A stretch of 64,000 nucleotides of DNA, taken from assembly GCA_964478075.1 (NCBI GenBank), contig CAYZGO010000018.1, forward strand, positions 1 to 64,000. The letters are read 5' to 3'. The notes under the pieces are model-generated. The model was not told where the DNA came from. It made no database searches and saw only the letters and a list, made by a program, of their open reading frames with translations. The first letter of the stretch is position 1; every line of letters starts with the position of its first letter. The position numbers and the translations under genes were made by a program. Below, piece by piece: positions 32,532 to 41,070 of the stretch. The stretch is from DAOUEX01 sp034430235. Its GTDB lineage: Bacteria; Chloroflexota; Anaerolineae; UBA2200.

Positions 32532-33065
32532 TCAGGCTGTGCTGTCGCGAAGCTGGGCCACATAGATGCCGCGGATCTGGTCGAAAATGCCCAGGTAGCG
32601 AAGGCTGGCATAGTCCGGGTAGGTCCACTCCCAGGGATGGAAAGCCCCGCCTTTGTAGTACAGAGTGACCTCAGCGTAGATACCCTGCTCCAGATAAACA
32701 CGGTGCGTGTAGTCCTTGGTGGTGGCCAGCACCAGCTTGCTGAGCGACAGGTAGCCGGGGTCCAGGTTGAGGCGCCGCCGCCCTTCAACCGCCCAGGTCA
32801 TCTCCAGTTCGTTAGTCGCGCGCTTGATCGCCGCAAGACGCTGTGGTGGAATTAGCTCAGCGAAAGCCACAATCTGGCGCACCAGCCCCTCGCCAAACTC
32901 ACACGCGTAGTACGAGGTGTGATTAAAGGGCAGCAATTCACTGTGGTAGTCAATGGGCCCAAAACGGTTGACCAGCGTCCCCCTGGCCACAGCCAGCAGC
33001 GTCTCATCAGCGCTAAAGATGCTTGCAATCAGTTTGACCGGCGCTGGCTGTTTGATCTGGCCCAT
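32532..33065 (-). CDS. DUF4416 family protein
   Basis: A 177-aa protein of the DUF4416 family, which is widespread in anaerobic bacteria. The opening PVKLIASIFSADETLLAVAR, then YHSELLPFNHTSYYACEFGE and NLDPGYLSLSKLVLATTKDY are typical. The protein is soluble; the Tyr-rich segments are conserved but no reaction is known. It is transcribed convergently with the sigma factor and alone. The start at 33065 (MGQIKQPAPVK) agrees with the family's usual length. Confidence 0.85.
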   Translation of the reverse strand: MGQIKQPAPVKLIASIFSADETLLAVARGTLVNRFGPIDYHSELLPFNHTSYYACEFGEGLVRQIVAFAELIPPQRLAAIKRATNELEMTWAVEGRRRLNLDPGYLSLSKLVLATTKDYTHRVYLEQGIYAEVTLYYKGGAFHPWEWTYPDYASLRYLGIFDQIRGIYVAQLRDSTA

Positions 33066-33187
33066 CTCTGCGTCACCTGCCCAGAGGTGATTATAGGCAG
33101 ACCCTAAGGGTTTCGCAAACCCTTAGGGTCTCATGATTATGGCGCCGAAGAGTGCGGGAGTCAATGTGAGCACACCTCAACAGCCCC

Positions 33188-33216
33188 TTGCCAGACAGCC
33201 ACGCTTGTGTTAGAAT
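33188..33216 (+). promoter_or_regulatory. Sigma-70-type promoter
   Basis: TTGCCA (33188-33193) and TAGAAT (33211-33216), 17 nt apart, precede the exonuclease gene. The start site near 33223 leaves a leader of about 72 nt to the ATG at 33296. Confidence 0.55.
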
Positions 33217-33295
33217 CCCCTTGATGAGCAACTCCAGGCGGAGCAAACCAAAGATCCACCGTGCCTGGGGCATTCCCTTACCAAAGGACAAGGCA

Positions 33296-33826
33296 ATGAA
33301 CATCGTCTACTTTGACCTGGAAACGCAGCGTACCATTGACGAAGTCGGCGGGCGCGCCAATATTCGGAAACTGGGTCTGGCTGTGGCAGTGACTTACAGC
33401 ACGGCAGCAGCCACCTACCGCCGCTATACAGAGGATCAGGTTCAAGACCTGATCGAAGAACTAAAGTCCGCCGAGCTCGTGGTGGGCTACAACGTTCTGA
33501 GATTCGACTACGAGGTGCTGCGTGCCTACAGCGATGAGCCGTTCGAGGAACTGCCCACCGTGGACATGCTGCAGCACTTGGCACGCCATTTGGGCTTCCG
33601 CGTCTCGCTCCAGTCAGTGGCCACCGCCACTCTGAGCGTTGGCAAGTCTGCCGATGGCCTGCAGGCAGTGCGCTGGTATCGGCAGGGACTGATTGATAAG
33701 GTGCTCGACTACTGCCAGCAGGACGTGGAGGTCACGAGGAAGGTGTACGAATACGGAAGAGAGCACAAAGCCGTGTACTATTGGGACAGGCGACATCAGC
33801 GCCGCATGGTAGCGGTGAATTGGTAG
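33296..33826 (+). CDS. Ribonuclease H-like 3'-5' exonuclease domain protein
   Basis: A 176-aa DEDD-type nuclease-fold protein. The motif I YFDLETQRTI (4-13), motif II VVGYNVLRFDYEVL and motif III DYCQQDVEVTRKVYEYG carry the acidic residues of the family. It resembles YprB/RNase_H_2-type predicted exonucleases. ATG 33296 (MNIVYFDLETQ) is chosen since AAGGAC lies nearby and the fold starts there; ATG 33224 falls at the predicted transcription start. No helicase domain is attached. Substrate (DNA or RNA) unknown. Confidence 0.75.
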   Translation: MNIVYFDLETQRTIDEVGGRANIRKLGLAVAVTYSTAAATYRRYTEDQVQDLIEELKSAELVVGYNVLRFDYEVLRAYSDEPFEELPTVDMLQHLARHLGFRVSLQSVATATLSVGKSADGLQAVRWYRQGLIDKVLDYCQQDVEVTRKVYEYGREHKAVYYWDRRHQRRMVAVNW

Positions 33827-33849
33827 TGGGGGATAGAAGATAGAATCAA

Positions 33850-34231
33850 GAAACCCGTTTCCCCCTGGCACTGCCCGCCAGGGCATGTGTGACAGAAAAC
33901 GGGTTTCTACAGAGTACTGGGTCAACCGTTCGTCCTCGCGTAGCATCTTCCCCGTCAGGGTGTCTCCTTTGTCTCTCGACACCTTTGTCACGTCTGACAA
34001 AGACGTGGAAGACGAGAGGTCGCCCCCCTGCGGGGCCCTTCGGCGGCGTCGCTCGCCCTGTCTCGCCTTTGGTCTTCACGCCAAAGGCGTGAACGGGGAC
34101 GACAGGACTGAGGCGACGAACGGCGCTCGACGGGATTGCTAAACTCAAGCTCCCCCTCTCATACGATGTTTGGTGAGCTGCGCTTAGCAATCTGTGGACA
34201 AAGCTGTAAACTAACTGAATGAGGATAGACC
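33850..34231. repeat. Spacer with hairpin and 129-bp repeat copy 1
   Basis: A nested hairpin GAAACCCGTTT ... AAACGGGTTTC (33850-33907) with an inner CCCTGGC/GCCAGGG stem comes first. The 129-bp repeat follows at 33927-34055, identical to 36881-37009 except for four substitutions. Within the repeat CTTTGTCA and TGACAAAG are inverted. Long frames across it are not genes. Confidence 0.75.
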
Positions 34232-35173
34232 GTGAGTTTCCAACCCGCATACGTGCGCCTGCTGCGGAGTGGAGAATTGAAGCAGCGAGTAGCCGAGGCG
34301 TACCGTCGTCTGGAGGCATGTGACATCTGCCCGCGCGAGTGTGGGGCCAACCGGCGGGAGAGCGCCAAAGGCGCTGTCTGCCGTACCGGCGAACGCGCCC
34401 TTGTGTGCAGTTGCAACCCGCACTTTGGCGAGGAGGCCCCTCTGGTGGGCATCGGCGGCTCGGGCACCATCTTCTTCGCCTGGTGCAACCTGCACTGCCA
34501 GTACTGTCAGAACTATACGATCAGCCAACTCGGCGAGGGCCGCGAGGTCGAACCAGGACAATTGGCAGCCATGATGCTCCGCCTGCAGCAAATGGGCTGT
34601 CACAACATTAATTTTGTTTCGCCCACACATGTGGTGCCCCAGATTCTGGCCGGGGTGCTGATCGCGGCCCAGGCAGGGCTGCGCGTGCCCCTGGTCTATA
34701 ACACAGGCGGCTATGACTCGCTTGAGACGTTAGCCCTGCTGGACGGCGTCTTCGACATCTACATGCCGGACATGAAGTACTCCGATGAGCCAACTGCACG
34801 CCGCCTCTCCAAAGTCGAGAACTACCCTGCTGTCAACCGTGCTGCCGTTGCCGAAATGCATCGGCAGGTGGGCGACCTGCGCCTGGACGAACGAGGCATA
34901 GCCTTGCGCGGCCTGCTGGTGCGCCACCTGGTGCTGCCAGGAAGGCTGGCGGGGACGGCAGGAATCGTGCGCTTCCTGGGCGAGGAGATCTCGCGCGATA
35001 CCTACCTCAACATCATGGACCAGTACCGCCCCTGCTACAAAGCACATGAATTCCCCGAACTGAATCGCCGCATCACCCCTGCTGAGTACGCCGAAGCCGT
35101 CCGCCTGGCTCAGGAGGCTGGACTGCATCGGGTCGACGATCGCCGGGCAAGGCTCATCTTCTTGCGAACTTGA
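34232..35173 (+). CDS. Radical SAM protein, PflX/COG1313 type
   Basis: A 313-aa radical SAM enzyme related to pyruvate formate-lyase activators. The cluster-binding CNLHCQYCQN (CxxxCxxC) lies near residue 90; a Cys-rich N-terminus (CDICPRECGANR) is also typical of this group. GSGTIFFAWCNLHCQYCQNY and VYNTGGYDSLETLALLDGVF match the family. It should cleave S-adenosylmethionine to form a 5'-deoxyadenosyl radical; no glycyl radical partner is nearby. GTG start at 34232 with GAGGAT upstream. It is the first of three genes running to the FecR-like protein, but acylphosphatase has its own promoter. Confidence 0.85.
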   Translation: MSFQPAYVRLLRSGELKQRVAEAYRRLEACDICPRECGANRRESAKGAVCRTGERALVCSCNPHFGEEAPLVGIGGSGTIFFAWCNLHCQYCQNYTISQLGEGREVEPGQLAAMMLRLQQMGCHNINFVSPTHVVPQILAGVLIAAQAGLRVPLVYNTGGYDSLETLALLDGVFDIYMPDMKYSDEPTARRLSKVENYPAVNRAAVAEMHRQVGDLRLDERGIALRGLLVRHLVLPGRLAGTAGIVRFLGEEISRDTYLNIMDQYRPCYKAHEFPELNRRITPAEYAEAVRLAQEAGLHRVDDRRARLIFLRT

Positions 35174-35176
35174 ATT

Positions 35177-35205
35177 TTGGCGAGAAAGGCCGACCGTGCT
35201 ATAAT
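35177..35205 (+). promoter_or_regulatory. Sigma-70-type promoter of the acylphosphatase gene
   Basis: TTGGCG (35177-35182) and TATAAT (35200-35205) are 17 nt apart. Transcription would start near 35212, excluding the upstream ATG at 35170 as the true start. Confidence 0.65.
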
Positions 35206-35244
35206 TCGCACTGGTTTTGCGAGAGGATGATCGTGTCGGAGATA

Positions 35245-35514
35245 ATGCGACTACACGCCAAGATACGTGGCTGGGTTCAGGGCGTTAACTTCCGCTATTA
35301 CACCCTCAGACAAGCCCAAACCCTGGGGCTGAACGGCTACGTGCGCAATTGCTGGGATGGTACCGTTGAAGTCGTGGCTGAAGGCGAACGTGAGGCTGTG
35401 GACAAACTGCTGTCCTGGCTGCACGTAGGCCCGCGGTCGGCTGACGTTGAGGAAGTGGAGGTCGAGTGGGAGAACGCACAGGGCGAGTTCAGAGGTTTTG
35501 AGGTGCGATTCTAA
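35245..35514 (+). CDS. acyP: Acylphosphatase
   Basis: An 89-aa acylphosphatase that hydrolyses acyl phosphates. The catalytic Arg is in GWVQGVNFRYYT and the catalytic Asn in NGYVRNCWDGTVEVVAEG. MRLHAKIRGWVQGV at ATG 35245 matches the family N-terminus; ATG 35227 would add six residues. The stop overlaps the start of the FecR-like gene (TAATG). Such small enzymes are common and often lack a known physiological substrate. Confidence 0.9.
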   Translation: MRLHAKIRGWVQGVNFRYYTLRQAQTLGLNGYVRNCWDGTVEVVAEGEREAVDKLLSWLHVGPRSADVEEVEVEWENAQGEFRGFEVRF

Positions 35515-36737
35515 TGCGACGCAATCCAGAACGCCTGGCCTGGGCGGTCACACTGATGGCCCTTGCCCTCTTCTGCACTTTGGCCGTCTCCGTCCCTCTG
35601 GGCGTCCGCTGGTACCTCACTAACGCCACAAAGGCGCACGAAGCCAAGGTCGAATGTCTGGAAGGTACTGCAGTCATAGAAGACCCTCAACACGGTACGG
35701 CCACACCTCTGCTCAAAGGCCAGACGATCTCGATACCAGAAGGCACTGTGGTTAGCGTGGACGAGACAGCCCAGGCCCTGCTCAGCTTCTTCGACCAATC
35801 ACTCGTGCGCCTCTTTCCGCGTACCAGCATCTCCCTGGAACGCATGCGCTCGCCCCGCTTCAGCATCAGTCCACGCCCAGCACAGATCATCATACATGCC
35901 AAAGGTGGAAGCCTGTGGGCAAATACCGCACTCCGCGGCTCGTGGCCTGTAGAGTTCGAGGTTGAGAGCCTGCAGGCGCGCACACTGTTCGCAGAAGATG
36001 GCAATTACACTTTGGAAGTCAGCAATGAGAGGACCGAGGTGATCGTCCAGCGCGGCATAGCCGAGGTCAGAGCAGTATCTCTGACTCTGCCGACTGACAC
36101 CGCCAAAGTGACACTCGGTTCACGGCAGCGCACAGTTGTCGAAATTGGCAAGCCGCCACTCGCGCCGCTGAAGGCTGAACGTGACCTGGTCGTCAATGGC
36201 GATTTCAAAGCGCCCCTGACTACTGGATGGACGGCATTCAACGACCAGGGTGGAGATGGCGGCGAAATAGACGGCGAGGTGTCACTAGTACGGGACGAAG
36301 GGCGTCGGGCTGTGCGCTTTCGTCGCACTGAAGGCGAGTTCAACCACTGCGAAACGATTATTGAGCAGGAAATCAACCGCGACCTGCCCGATCCTCTGAC
36401 TACCCTCAAGGTACGAGCAGTGATCAAGCTGGCCAACCAAAGTCTATCTGGTGGGGGTTATCTGAGCTCCGAGTATCCGTTGATGATTCGCATCAGATAC
36501 CGTGACATATACCTCAGCGAAACCGAATGGATTCACGGTTTCTATTACGAGAACTTTGGCAACAACCCTACCATGAACGGCGAGGAAATACCACGGGGCA
36601 AATGGTATTTCTACGAGTCGGAGAACCTGCTGGACGTGCTGCCGATCACTCCCCACCGCATTGTCTGGCTGCGCGTGTATGCCTCCGGCTGGAGCTACGA
36701 AAGCCTGGTTTCCGAAATCAGCCTCATCGTGGAGTAA
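35514..36737 (+). CDS. FecR-domain membrane-anchored protein
   Basis: A 407-aa protein with one N-terminal helix (LAWAVTLMALALFCTLAVSV) and a large extracytoplasmic part. The FecR-like region (VECLEGTAVIEDPQHGTATP, then LLKGQTISIPEGTVVSVDET, and ISPRPAQIIIHAKGGSLWAN) covers residues 45-190. The C-terminal domain (LVVNGDF, then YRDIYLSETEW) looks like a carbohydrate-binding-type beta sandwich. No sigma or TonB partner is present, so it is not a classical FecR regulator. The start overlaps the acylphosphatase stop. Confidence 0.75.
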   Translation: MRRNPERLAWAVTLMALALFCTLAVSVPLGVRWYLTNATKAHEAKVECLEGTAVIEDPQHGTATPLLKGQTISIPEGTVVSVDETAQALLSFFDQSLVRLFPRTSISLERMRSPRFSISPRPAQIIIHAKGGSLWANTALRGSWPVEFEVESLQARTLFAEDGNYTLEVSNERTEVIVQRGIAEVRAVSLTLPTDTAKVTLGSRQRTVVEIGKPPLAPLKAERDLVVNGDFKAPLTTGWTAFNDQGGDGGEIDGEVSLVRDEGRRAVRFRRTEGEFNHCETIIEQEINRDLPDPLTTLKVRAVIKLANQSLSGGGYLSSEYPLMIRIRYRDIYLSETEWIHGFYYENFGNNPTMNGEEIPRGKWYFYESENLLDVLPITPHRIVWLRVYASGWSYESLVSEISLIVE

Positions 36738-37062
36738 GAAACGCAGGCGAAAGGGGGTAGTGAGTAACGAGTGACGAGTGGCTTGGGCGCAGGAACGTAG
36801 CTTAGCCCTTTACCGTTCGTGCTCTGCATGCCCTTGCTCTGCATGCCCTGCGGGCGACGGGCGACGGGCGACCGCCTGATCGTTCATCCTGGCGTAGCAT
36901 CTTCCCCGTCAGGGTGTCTCTTTTGTCTCTCGACACCTTTGTCAAGTCTGACAAAGACGTGGAAGACGAGAGGTCGCCCCCCTGCGGGGCCCTTCGGCGG
37001 CGTCGCTCGACAGGACGGGATGGGCGTGCTGCAATGGAAGAAACAAACAAGGAGGTGTCAAG
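36738..37062. repeat. Spacer with two dispersed repeats
   Basis: 36821-36870 repeats (inverted) the element at 24384-24433. 36881-37009 is copy 2 of the 129-bp repeat (copy 1 at 33927-34055). The ribosome site of fchA (AAGGAGG) starts after them. Neither repeat encodes a protein that can be supported. Confidence 0.8.
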
Positions 37063-37686
37063 ATGTTCGTGGAAAAACCTGTCGTTACCTTTATGGACGA
37101 ACTCGCCAGTTCTGCCCCAGCTCCGGGCGGAGGCAGTGCGGCAGCATTAGTTGCTGCCACTGGCGCAGCACTGGTGAGCATGGTGGCCAATCTGACCGTA
37201 GGCAAGAAGAAATACGCCAACGTACAGGACGATGTCCAGCGCATTTTGACCCGTTCTGAGACACTCCGTCAGAAGTGCCTGGATCTACTGGAAGGTGACG
37301 TCGCAGCCTACACCCAGGTGTCTGTGGCTTACAAGATGCGGCGCGACACGGAAGAGCAGAAAAAAGCTCGCGGCATGGCCATCCAGAAGGCACTGAAGCA
37401 GGCCACCGCCGTACCTATGGAGCTAGCAGAGGCCTGCGTTGGAATCCTCAACTTGTGCCCGGAAAGCGCGGAGAAGGGCAACGTGCGCGCTGTCAGCGAC
37501 GTAGGCGTGGGGGCGCTGGCCGCTGAGGCGGCCTTGCGTGCTGCCGCGCTCAATGTACTGATCAACTTGGGCAGCATCAAGGACGAGGCCTTTGTTCAGA
37601 ATGAGCGTGCACGACTCGATGCCCTGTTGGACGGCAAAGCCCAACTGAAAGAACAGATTCTCAAGGATGTAGAAGCCAAGTTGTAG
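37063..37686 (+). CDS. fchA: Methenyltetrahydrofolate cyclohydrolase FchA
   Basis: A 207-aa helical protein of the formiminotransferase-cyclodeaminase family. It converts 10-formyl-THF to 5,10-methenyl-THF in the Wood-Ljungdahl methyl branch. The N-terminal segment FMDELASSAPAPGGGSAAAL is characteristic, followed by MVANLTVGKKKYANVQDDV and a C-terminal helix bundle. It has AAGGAGG at a spacing of eight. It lies just before folD, so the two middle steps of the methyl branch are adjacent; FolD may also have cyclohydrolase activity, giving redundancy. Confidence 0.9.
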   Translation: MFVEKPVVTFMDELASSAPAPGGGSAAALVAATGAALVSMVANLTVGKKKYANVQDDVQRILTRSETLRQKCLDLLEGDVAAYTQVSVAYKMRRDTEEQKKARGMAIQKALKQATAVPMELAEACVGILNLCPESAEKGNVRAVSDVGVGALAAEAALRAAALNVLINLGSIKDEAFVQNERARLDALLDGKAQLKEQILKDVEAKL

Positions 37687-37792
37687 CGCACGAATGACAC
37701 AACTGGCAAAGCGCGAGAGCGGATGTCTGCTCTTATCCGCGTGATAGGTGCCACTTGTGCCTTTGTGTGTACTGATGAAAAAGGAGAGGGAC

Positions 37793-38671
37793 ATGACAGC
37801 AACTATTCTCAACGGCAGGGAACTGGCAAAAGCGATGCGCAAGGAGATTGCCGCACAAGTCACCGAGTTCAACGCCAGCTATGGTTTCGTTCCCACCATC
37901 GCTGTGGTGCGCGCTGGTGAGGACCCGGCCTCGGTCAGCTATGGCAGGGCTATCGAGAAGACTTTCAGCGGCCGGGGGATGGGCTTTGCCTTGCACAGCT
38001 TACCGGAGACAGCCTCGCAGGGCGAGGTTGTGGCTCTGGTCACTCGACTCAACGCCGACAAGAGCGTGCACGGCATTATCGTGCAGGAGCCGCTGCCAAA
38101 AGGGATTGACGAGGCAGTGGTGAAGGAGGCGCTGTCGCCTGACAAGGATGTGGACGGAGTGCATCCCGTGAACGCTGGCCGACTGGCCCAGGTAGCACCA
38201 GTGGGACGCCCCCCCATGGTCGGAGTGTTCTTCGTCCCTGCCACGCCAGCTGGCGGACTGGAGATGCTCAAGCGGTACAAAGTCGAGTTGCAGGGGAAGC
38301 ATGCCGTGGTGGTAGGCCGCTCCAACATCGTGGGCAAGCCCATGGCTTTGCTGCTCCTGCGCCAGAACGCTACAGTCACGGTGTGCCACTCGCGCACTGC
38401 AGACCTAGCCGCCGTGTGCCGCAGCGCTGAGATCCTGTGCGCCGCAGTGGGGCGCGCGCGGATGATCAAGGGCGACTGGATCAAGCCGGGCGCAGTGGTC
38501 ATTGACTTTGGCGTCAACTTTGTTGACGGCCAAATGTGCGGTGACGTGGATTTTGAAACAGCCCAGGAAGTGGCAGGAATGATCACGCCAGTACCGGGCG
38601 GCACGGGCCCCATGACCACTGTCATGCTGATGCGTAATGTGATTGAGGCAGCCAGGAGGCATGTAGCGTAG
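37793..38671 (+). CDS. folD: Methylenetetrahydrofolate dehydrogenase/cyclohydrolase FolD
   Basis: A 292-aa bifunctional folate enzyme. The N-terminal part includes the catalytic Lys region (VSYGRAIEK) and VQEPLPKGID, and the NAD(P)-binding part has VVVGRSNIVGKPMALLLLRQ followed by TPVPGGTGPMTTVMLMRNV. It reduces methenyl-THF and can hydrolyse it. ATG 37793 with AGGAG seven bases upstream is preferred over an ATG 45 bp earlier. It sits between fchA and fhs in one folate gene set. Confidence 0.92.
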   Translation: MTATILNGRELAKAMRKEIAAQVTEFNASYGFVPTIAVVRAGEDPASVSYGRAIEKTFSGRGMGFALHSLPETASQGEVVALVTRLNADKSVHGIIVQEPLPKGIDEAVVKEALSPDKDVDGVHPVNAGRLAQVAPVGRPPMVGVFFVPATPAGGLEMLKRYKVELQGKHAVVVGRSNIVGKPMALLLLRQNATVTVCHSRTADLAAVCRSAEILCAAVGRARMIKGDWIKPGAVVIDFGVNFVDGQMCGDVDFETAQEVAGMITPVPGGTGPMTTVMLMRNVIEAARRHVA

Positions 38672-38710
38672 GGTCTGCGCTGCCCCTCAGCAGCGTCTCT
38701 GGACGTTCGC

Positions 38711-38739
38711 TTGACAAGTCTGCCAAGCTGTGTTATATT
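38711..38739 (+). promoter_or_regulatory. Sigma-70-type promoter of fhs
   Basis: TTGACA (38711-38716) and TATATT (38734-38739) with a 17-nt spacer are close to the consensus. The leader before fhs is about 130 nt. Confidence 0.7.
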
Positions 38740-38874
38740 TGAAAAAGTGAAAGAAATCACAATCACATGACGGGGCAGCGTATCTTGACTGTTGATTCCT
38801 TTCACGCACGGTCAGTCGGCTGTGGGATGCATCTGATTCATGGATGAAGCAACTATCACACCAAGGAGGAAACA

Positions 38875-40743
38875 ATGATCGTAGACGTTAAGTCGCCTGT
38901 ACCGAGCGATATCGATATCGCTCAAGCGGCCAAGCTCAGGCCGATCCGCGAGGTAGCAGCAGAACTGGGCCTTACGGAGGATGACATTGACTATTATGGC
39001 AAGTACAAGGCCAAGGTCCACCTGGACGTTCTAGGACGTATGAAGGATCGCCCCAATGCGAAGTACATTGATGTAACAGCCATCACACCCACGCCGTTGG
39101 GTGAGGGCAAGACAGTGACCACCATCGGCGTCAGCCAGGGGCTCCACTACATCGGCAAGAAAGTCTTCACCTGCATTCGCCAGCCCTCTCAGGGGCCCAC
39201 GTTTGGCATCAAGGGCGGGGCAGCAGGTGGTGGCTACTCGCAGATTGTGCCTATGGAGGACTTTAACCTGCACCTCACTGGCGACACTCACGCCGTGGGC
39301 GCAGCCAACAACCTGCTGGCGGCTGCCATTGACGCCCGCATCATGCACGAGGACCGACTGAACGACAAGAGGCTGGCAAAGATCCTTTGCCCGGATGACG
39401 AGTTTGCCCCCTGGATGTATGCGCGCCTCAAGAAGCTCGGCATTTCAGCTAACAAGCCATCGGAACTGAGTCCTGAGGATCGGCGGCGCTTCTTCCGCTT
39501 GAATATCGACCCTTACAGCATCACGCTGAACCGTGTCGTTGACGTCAGCGACCGTGCCATCCGCAACGTCGTCATCGGACTGGGCACCAAAGGGGACGGT
39601 CGGGCTCGCCAGACGGGGTTTGACATCACGGTAGCCAGCGAAGTGATGGCCATCCTAGCCCTGGCTTCCAGTCTGAAGGACCTACGAGAGCGAGTTGGCC
39701 GCATGGTCATCGGCACTGACAAAAACAAGCAGACTGTCACAGCAGAAGACTTGGGCGTAGCCGGCGCCATGACCGTCCTGCTCAAAGACGCCATCATGCC
39801 TAACTTGATGCAGACCTTGGCCGGCAGCCCGGCGTTTGTGCACGCAGGGCCCTTCGCCAACATCGCTCACGGCAACTCGTCTGTCATGGCCGATCTGATC
39901 GGCATCAAACTGGGCTCTGGCGGCTACCTGGTCACCGAGTCCGGTTTTGGCGCAGACTGTGGCATGGAAAAGTTCTTTGACATCAAATGCCGCACCAGTG
40001 GGCTCATCCCAAACTGCGTGGTGATGGTTGCCTCCATTCGTGCGCTGAAGATGCACGGCGGTGGCCCAAGGGTCGTAGCCGGCATCCCCCTGGACCCAGC
40101 ATACAAGCGAGAAAACCTGAAGCTTCTGGAGAAAGGTGTAGCCAACCTGGAAGCCAACATCAAGCTCGCTCTCAAGTTCGGCGTCCCGGTTGTGGTCGCC
40201 GTCAACAGGTTCACCGACGACACTGATAAAGAGATCGAGTTGGTGAGAAAAGCGGCAATTGCTGCGGGTGCCGAAGGCGCTTTCGTCAGCGAGGTGTGGG
40301 CCAAGGGCGAGGCTGGCGGTGCTGCACTCGCCGAAGCAGTGGTAGCAGCTTGCGAGAAGCCGAACGACTTCAAGTTCCTTTATCCGCTGGAGATGTCCAT
40401 CCAAGAAAAGATCGAAACCATCGCCAAGGAGATCTACGGCGCTGATGGTGTTACCTTTGATGCAGCAGCCCGCCGGAAGCTCAAACTGTATACGGATCTG
40501 GGTTTTGATAACCTGCCCATCTGTATGGCGAAGACGCACCTATCGCTGTCTCACGATCCGAGTTTGAAGGGTGTACCCAAAGGCTTCATGCTGCCCGTAC
40601 GAGACATTCGTGCCTCTGCTGGTGCGGGCTTTCTGTATCCGCTGTGCGGCACGATGCGCACCATGCCCGGCCTGCCGTCCCGCCCGGTCTTCATGAACAT
40701 TGACCTTGACCTGGAGACTGGCAAGGTTCTGGGGCTGTCTTGA
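38875..40743 (+). CDS. fhs: Formate-tetrahydrofolate ligase
   Basis: A 622-aa formyl-THF synthetase that joins formate, THF and ATP. The P-loop ITPTPLGEGKTVTT lies near residue 65, followed by KGGAAGGGYSQIVPMEDFNL and GDTHAVGAANNLLAAA. It is longer than the ~560-residue Firmicute type, with extra residues at the N-terminus and inside; such forms occur in Chloroflexota and deltaproteobacteria. It has its own promoter and terminator, so it is expressed independently from the CODH/ACS genes. Formate dehydrogenase is not in this window. Confidence 0.95.
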   Translation: MIVDVKSPVPSDIDIAQAAKLRPIREVAAELGLTEDDIDYYGKYKAKVHLDVLGRMKDRPNAKYIDVTAITPTPLGEGKTVTTIGVSQGLHYIGKKVFTCIRQPSQGPTFGIKGGAAGGGYSQIVPMEDFNLHLTGDTHAVGAANNLLAAAIDARIMHEDRLNDKRLAKILCPDDEFAPWMYARLKKLGISANKPSELSPEDRRRFFRLNIDPYSITLNRVVDVSDRAIRNVVIGLGTKGDGRARQTGFDITVASEVMAILALASSLKDLRERVGRMVIGTDKNKQTVTAEDLGVAGAMTVLLKDAIMPNLMQTLAGSPAFVHAGPFANIAHGNSSVMADLIGIKLGSGGYLVTESGFGADCGMEKFFDIKCRTSGLIPNCVVMVASIRALKMHGGGPRVVAGIPLDPAYKRENLKLLEKGVANLEANIKLALKFGVPVVVAVNRFTDDTDKEIELVRKAAIAAGAEGAFVSEVWAKGEAGGAALAEAVVAACEKPNDFKFLYPLEMSIQEKIETIAKEIYGADGVTFDAAARRKLKLYTDLGFDNLPICMAKTHLSLSHDPSLKGVPKGFMLPVRDIRASAGAGFLYPLCGTMRTMPGLPSRPVFMNIDLDLETGKVLGLS

Positions 40744-40757
40744 CCCCATAGCAGTGA

Positions 40758-40790
40758 GGCGGGGGAGCTTATCTCCCCCGCCTTCTTGTG
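40758..40790 (+). terminator. Intrinsic terminator of fhs
   Basis: A 10-bp stem GGCGGGGGAG/CTCCCCCGCC with loop CTTAT followed by a T-rich tail (TTCTTGTGT). Confidence 0.85.
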
Positions 40791-40827
40791 TCATTATCGG
40801 GTGTAGGCCAGATTGGGGGCAAAGAGA

Positions 40828-40918
40828 TTCTGCCGTAGGTTACCATCAACGCTGTCCACTTTCTCCGAATCTGTCGAGTGTCACGGAAGGGCATCCAACA
40901 CGTCGGCAGAACCTACGG
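40828..40918. other. Alternative-pairing inverted repeats before the CODH promoter
   Basis: TTCTGCC (40828-40834) can pair with GGCAGAA (40905-40911), or CCGTAGGTT (40833-40841) with AACCTACGG (40910-40918). The two overlap, so only one can form. It lies upstream of the visible promoter at 40979, so it may not be transcribed with the CODH genes. Confidence 0.35.
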
Positions 40919-40978
40919 GAGGGCTGGCTCCGGGAACTTGTCCCCAACCTGACCTAGACCCGTCATTCTGCTGCGGGT

Positions 40979-41007
40979 TTTACAGGCAGATGGATTTGCT
41001 ATATAAT
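40979..41007 (+). promoter_or_regulatory. Sigma-70-type promoter of the CODH/ACS operon
   Basis: TTTACA (40979-40984) and TATAAT (41002-41007) are 17 nt apart; TSS near 41014, 57 nt before the first GTG. It is the only good promoter seen ahead of the cluster. Confidence 0.65.
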
Positions 41008-41070
41008 CAGTCCTGATTGTCTAGCGGATTGAAGGCAGCAGATCGCATAACTCAGGAGGTAACATACATC

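Noticed and set aside
33846..34319. ORF of 157 aa on the minus strand
   Set aside because: It spans the hairpin and the 129-bp repeat and has no ribosome site or recognisable fold; it is a shadow of repeat DNA.
40744..41070. Cobalamin riboswitch ahead of the CODH/ACS operon
   Set aside because: I searched by eye for the B12 box and the characteristic core and found neither; the promoter lies only 64 bp before the first gene.
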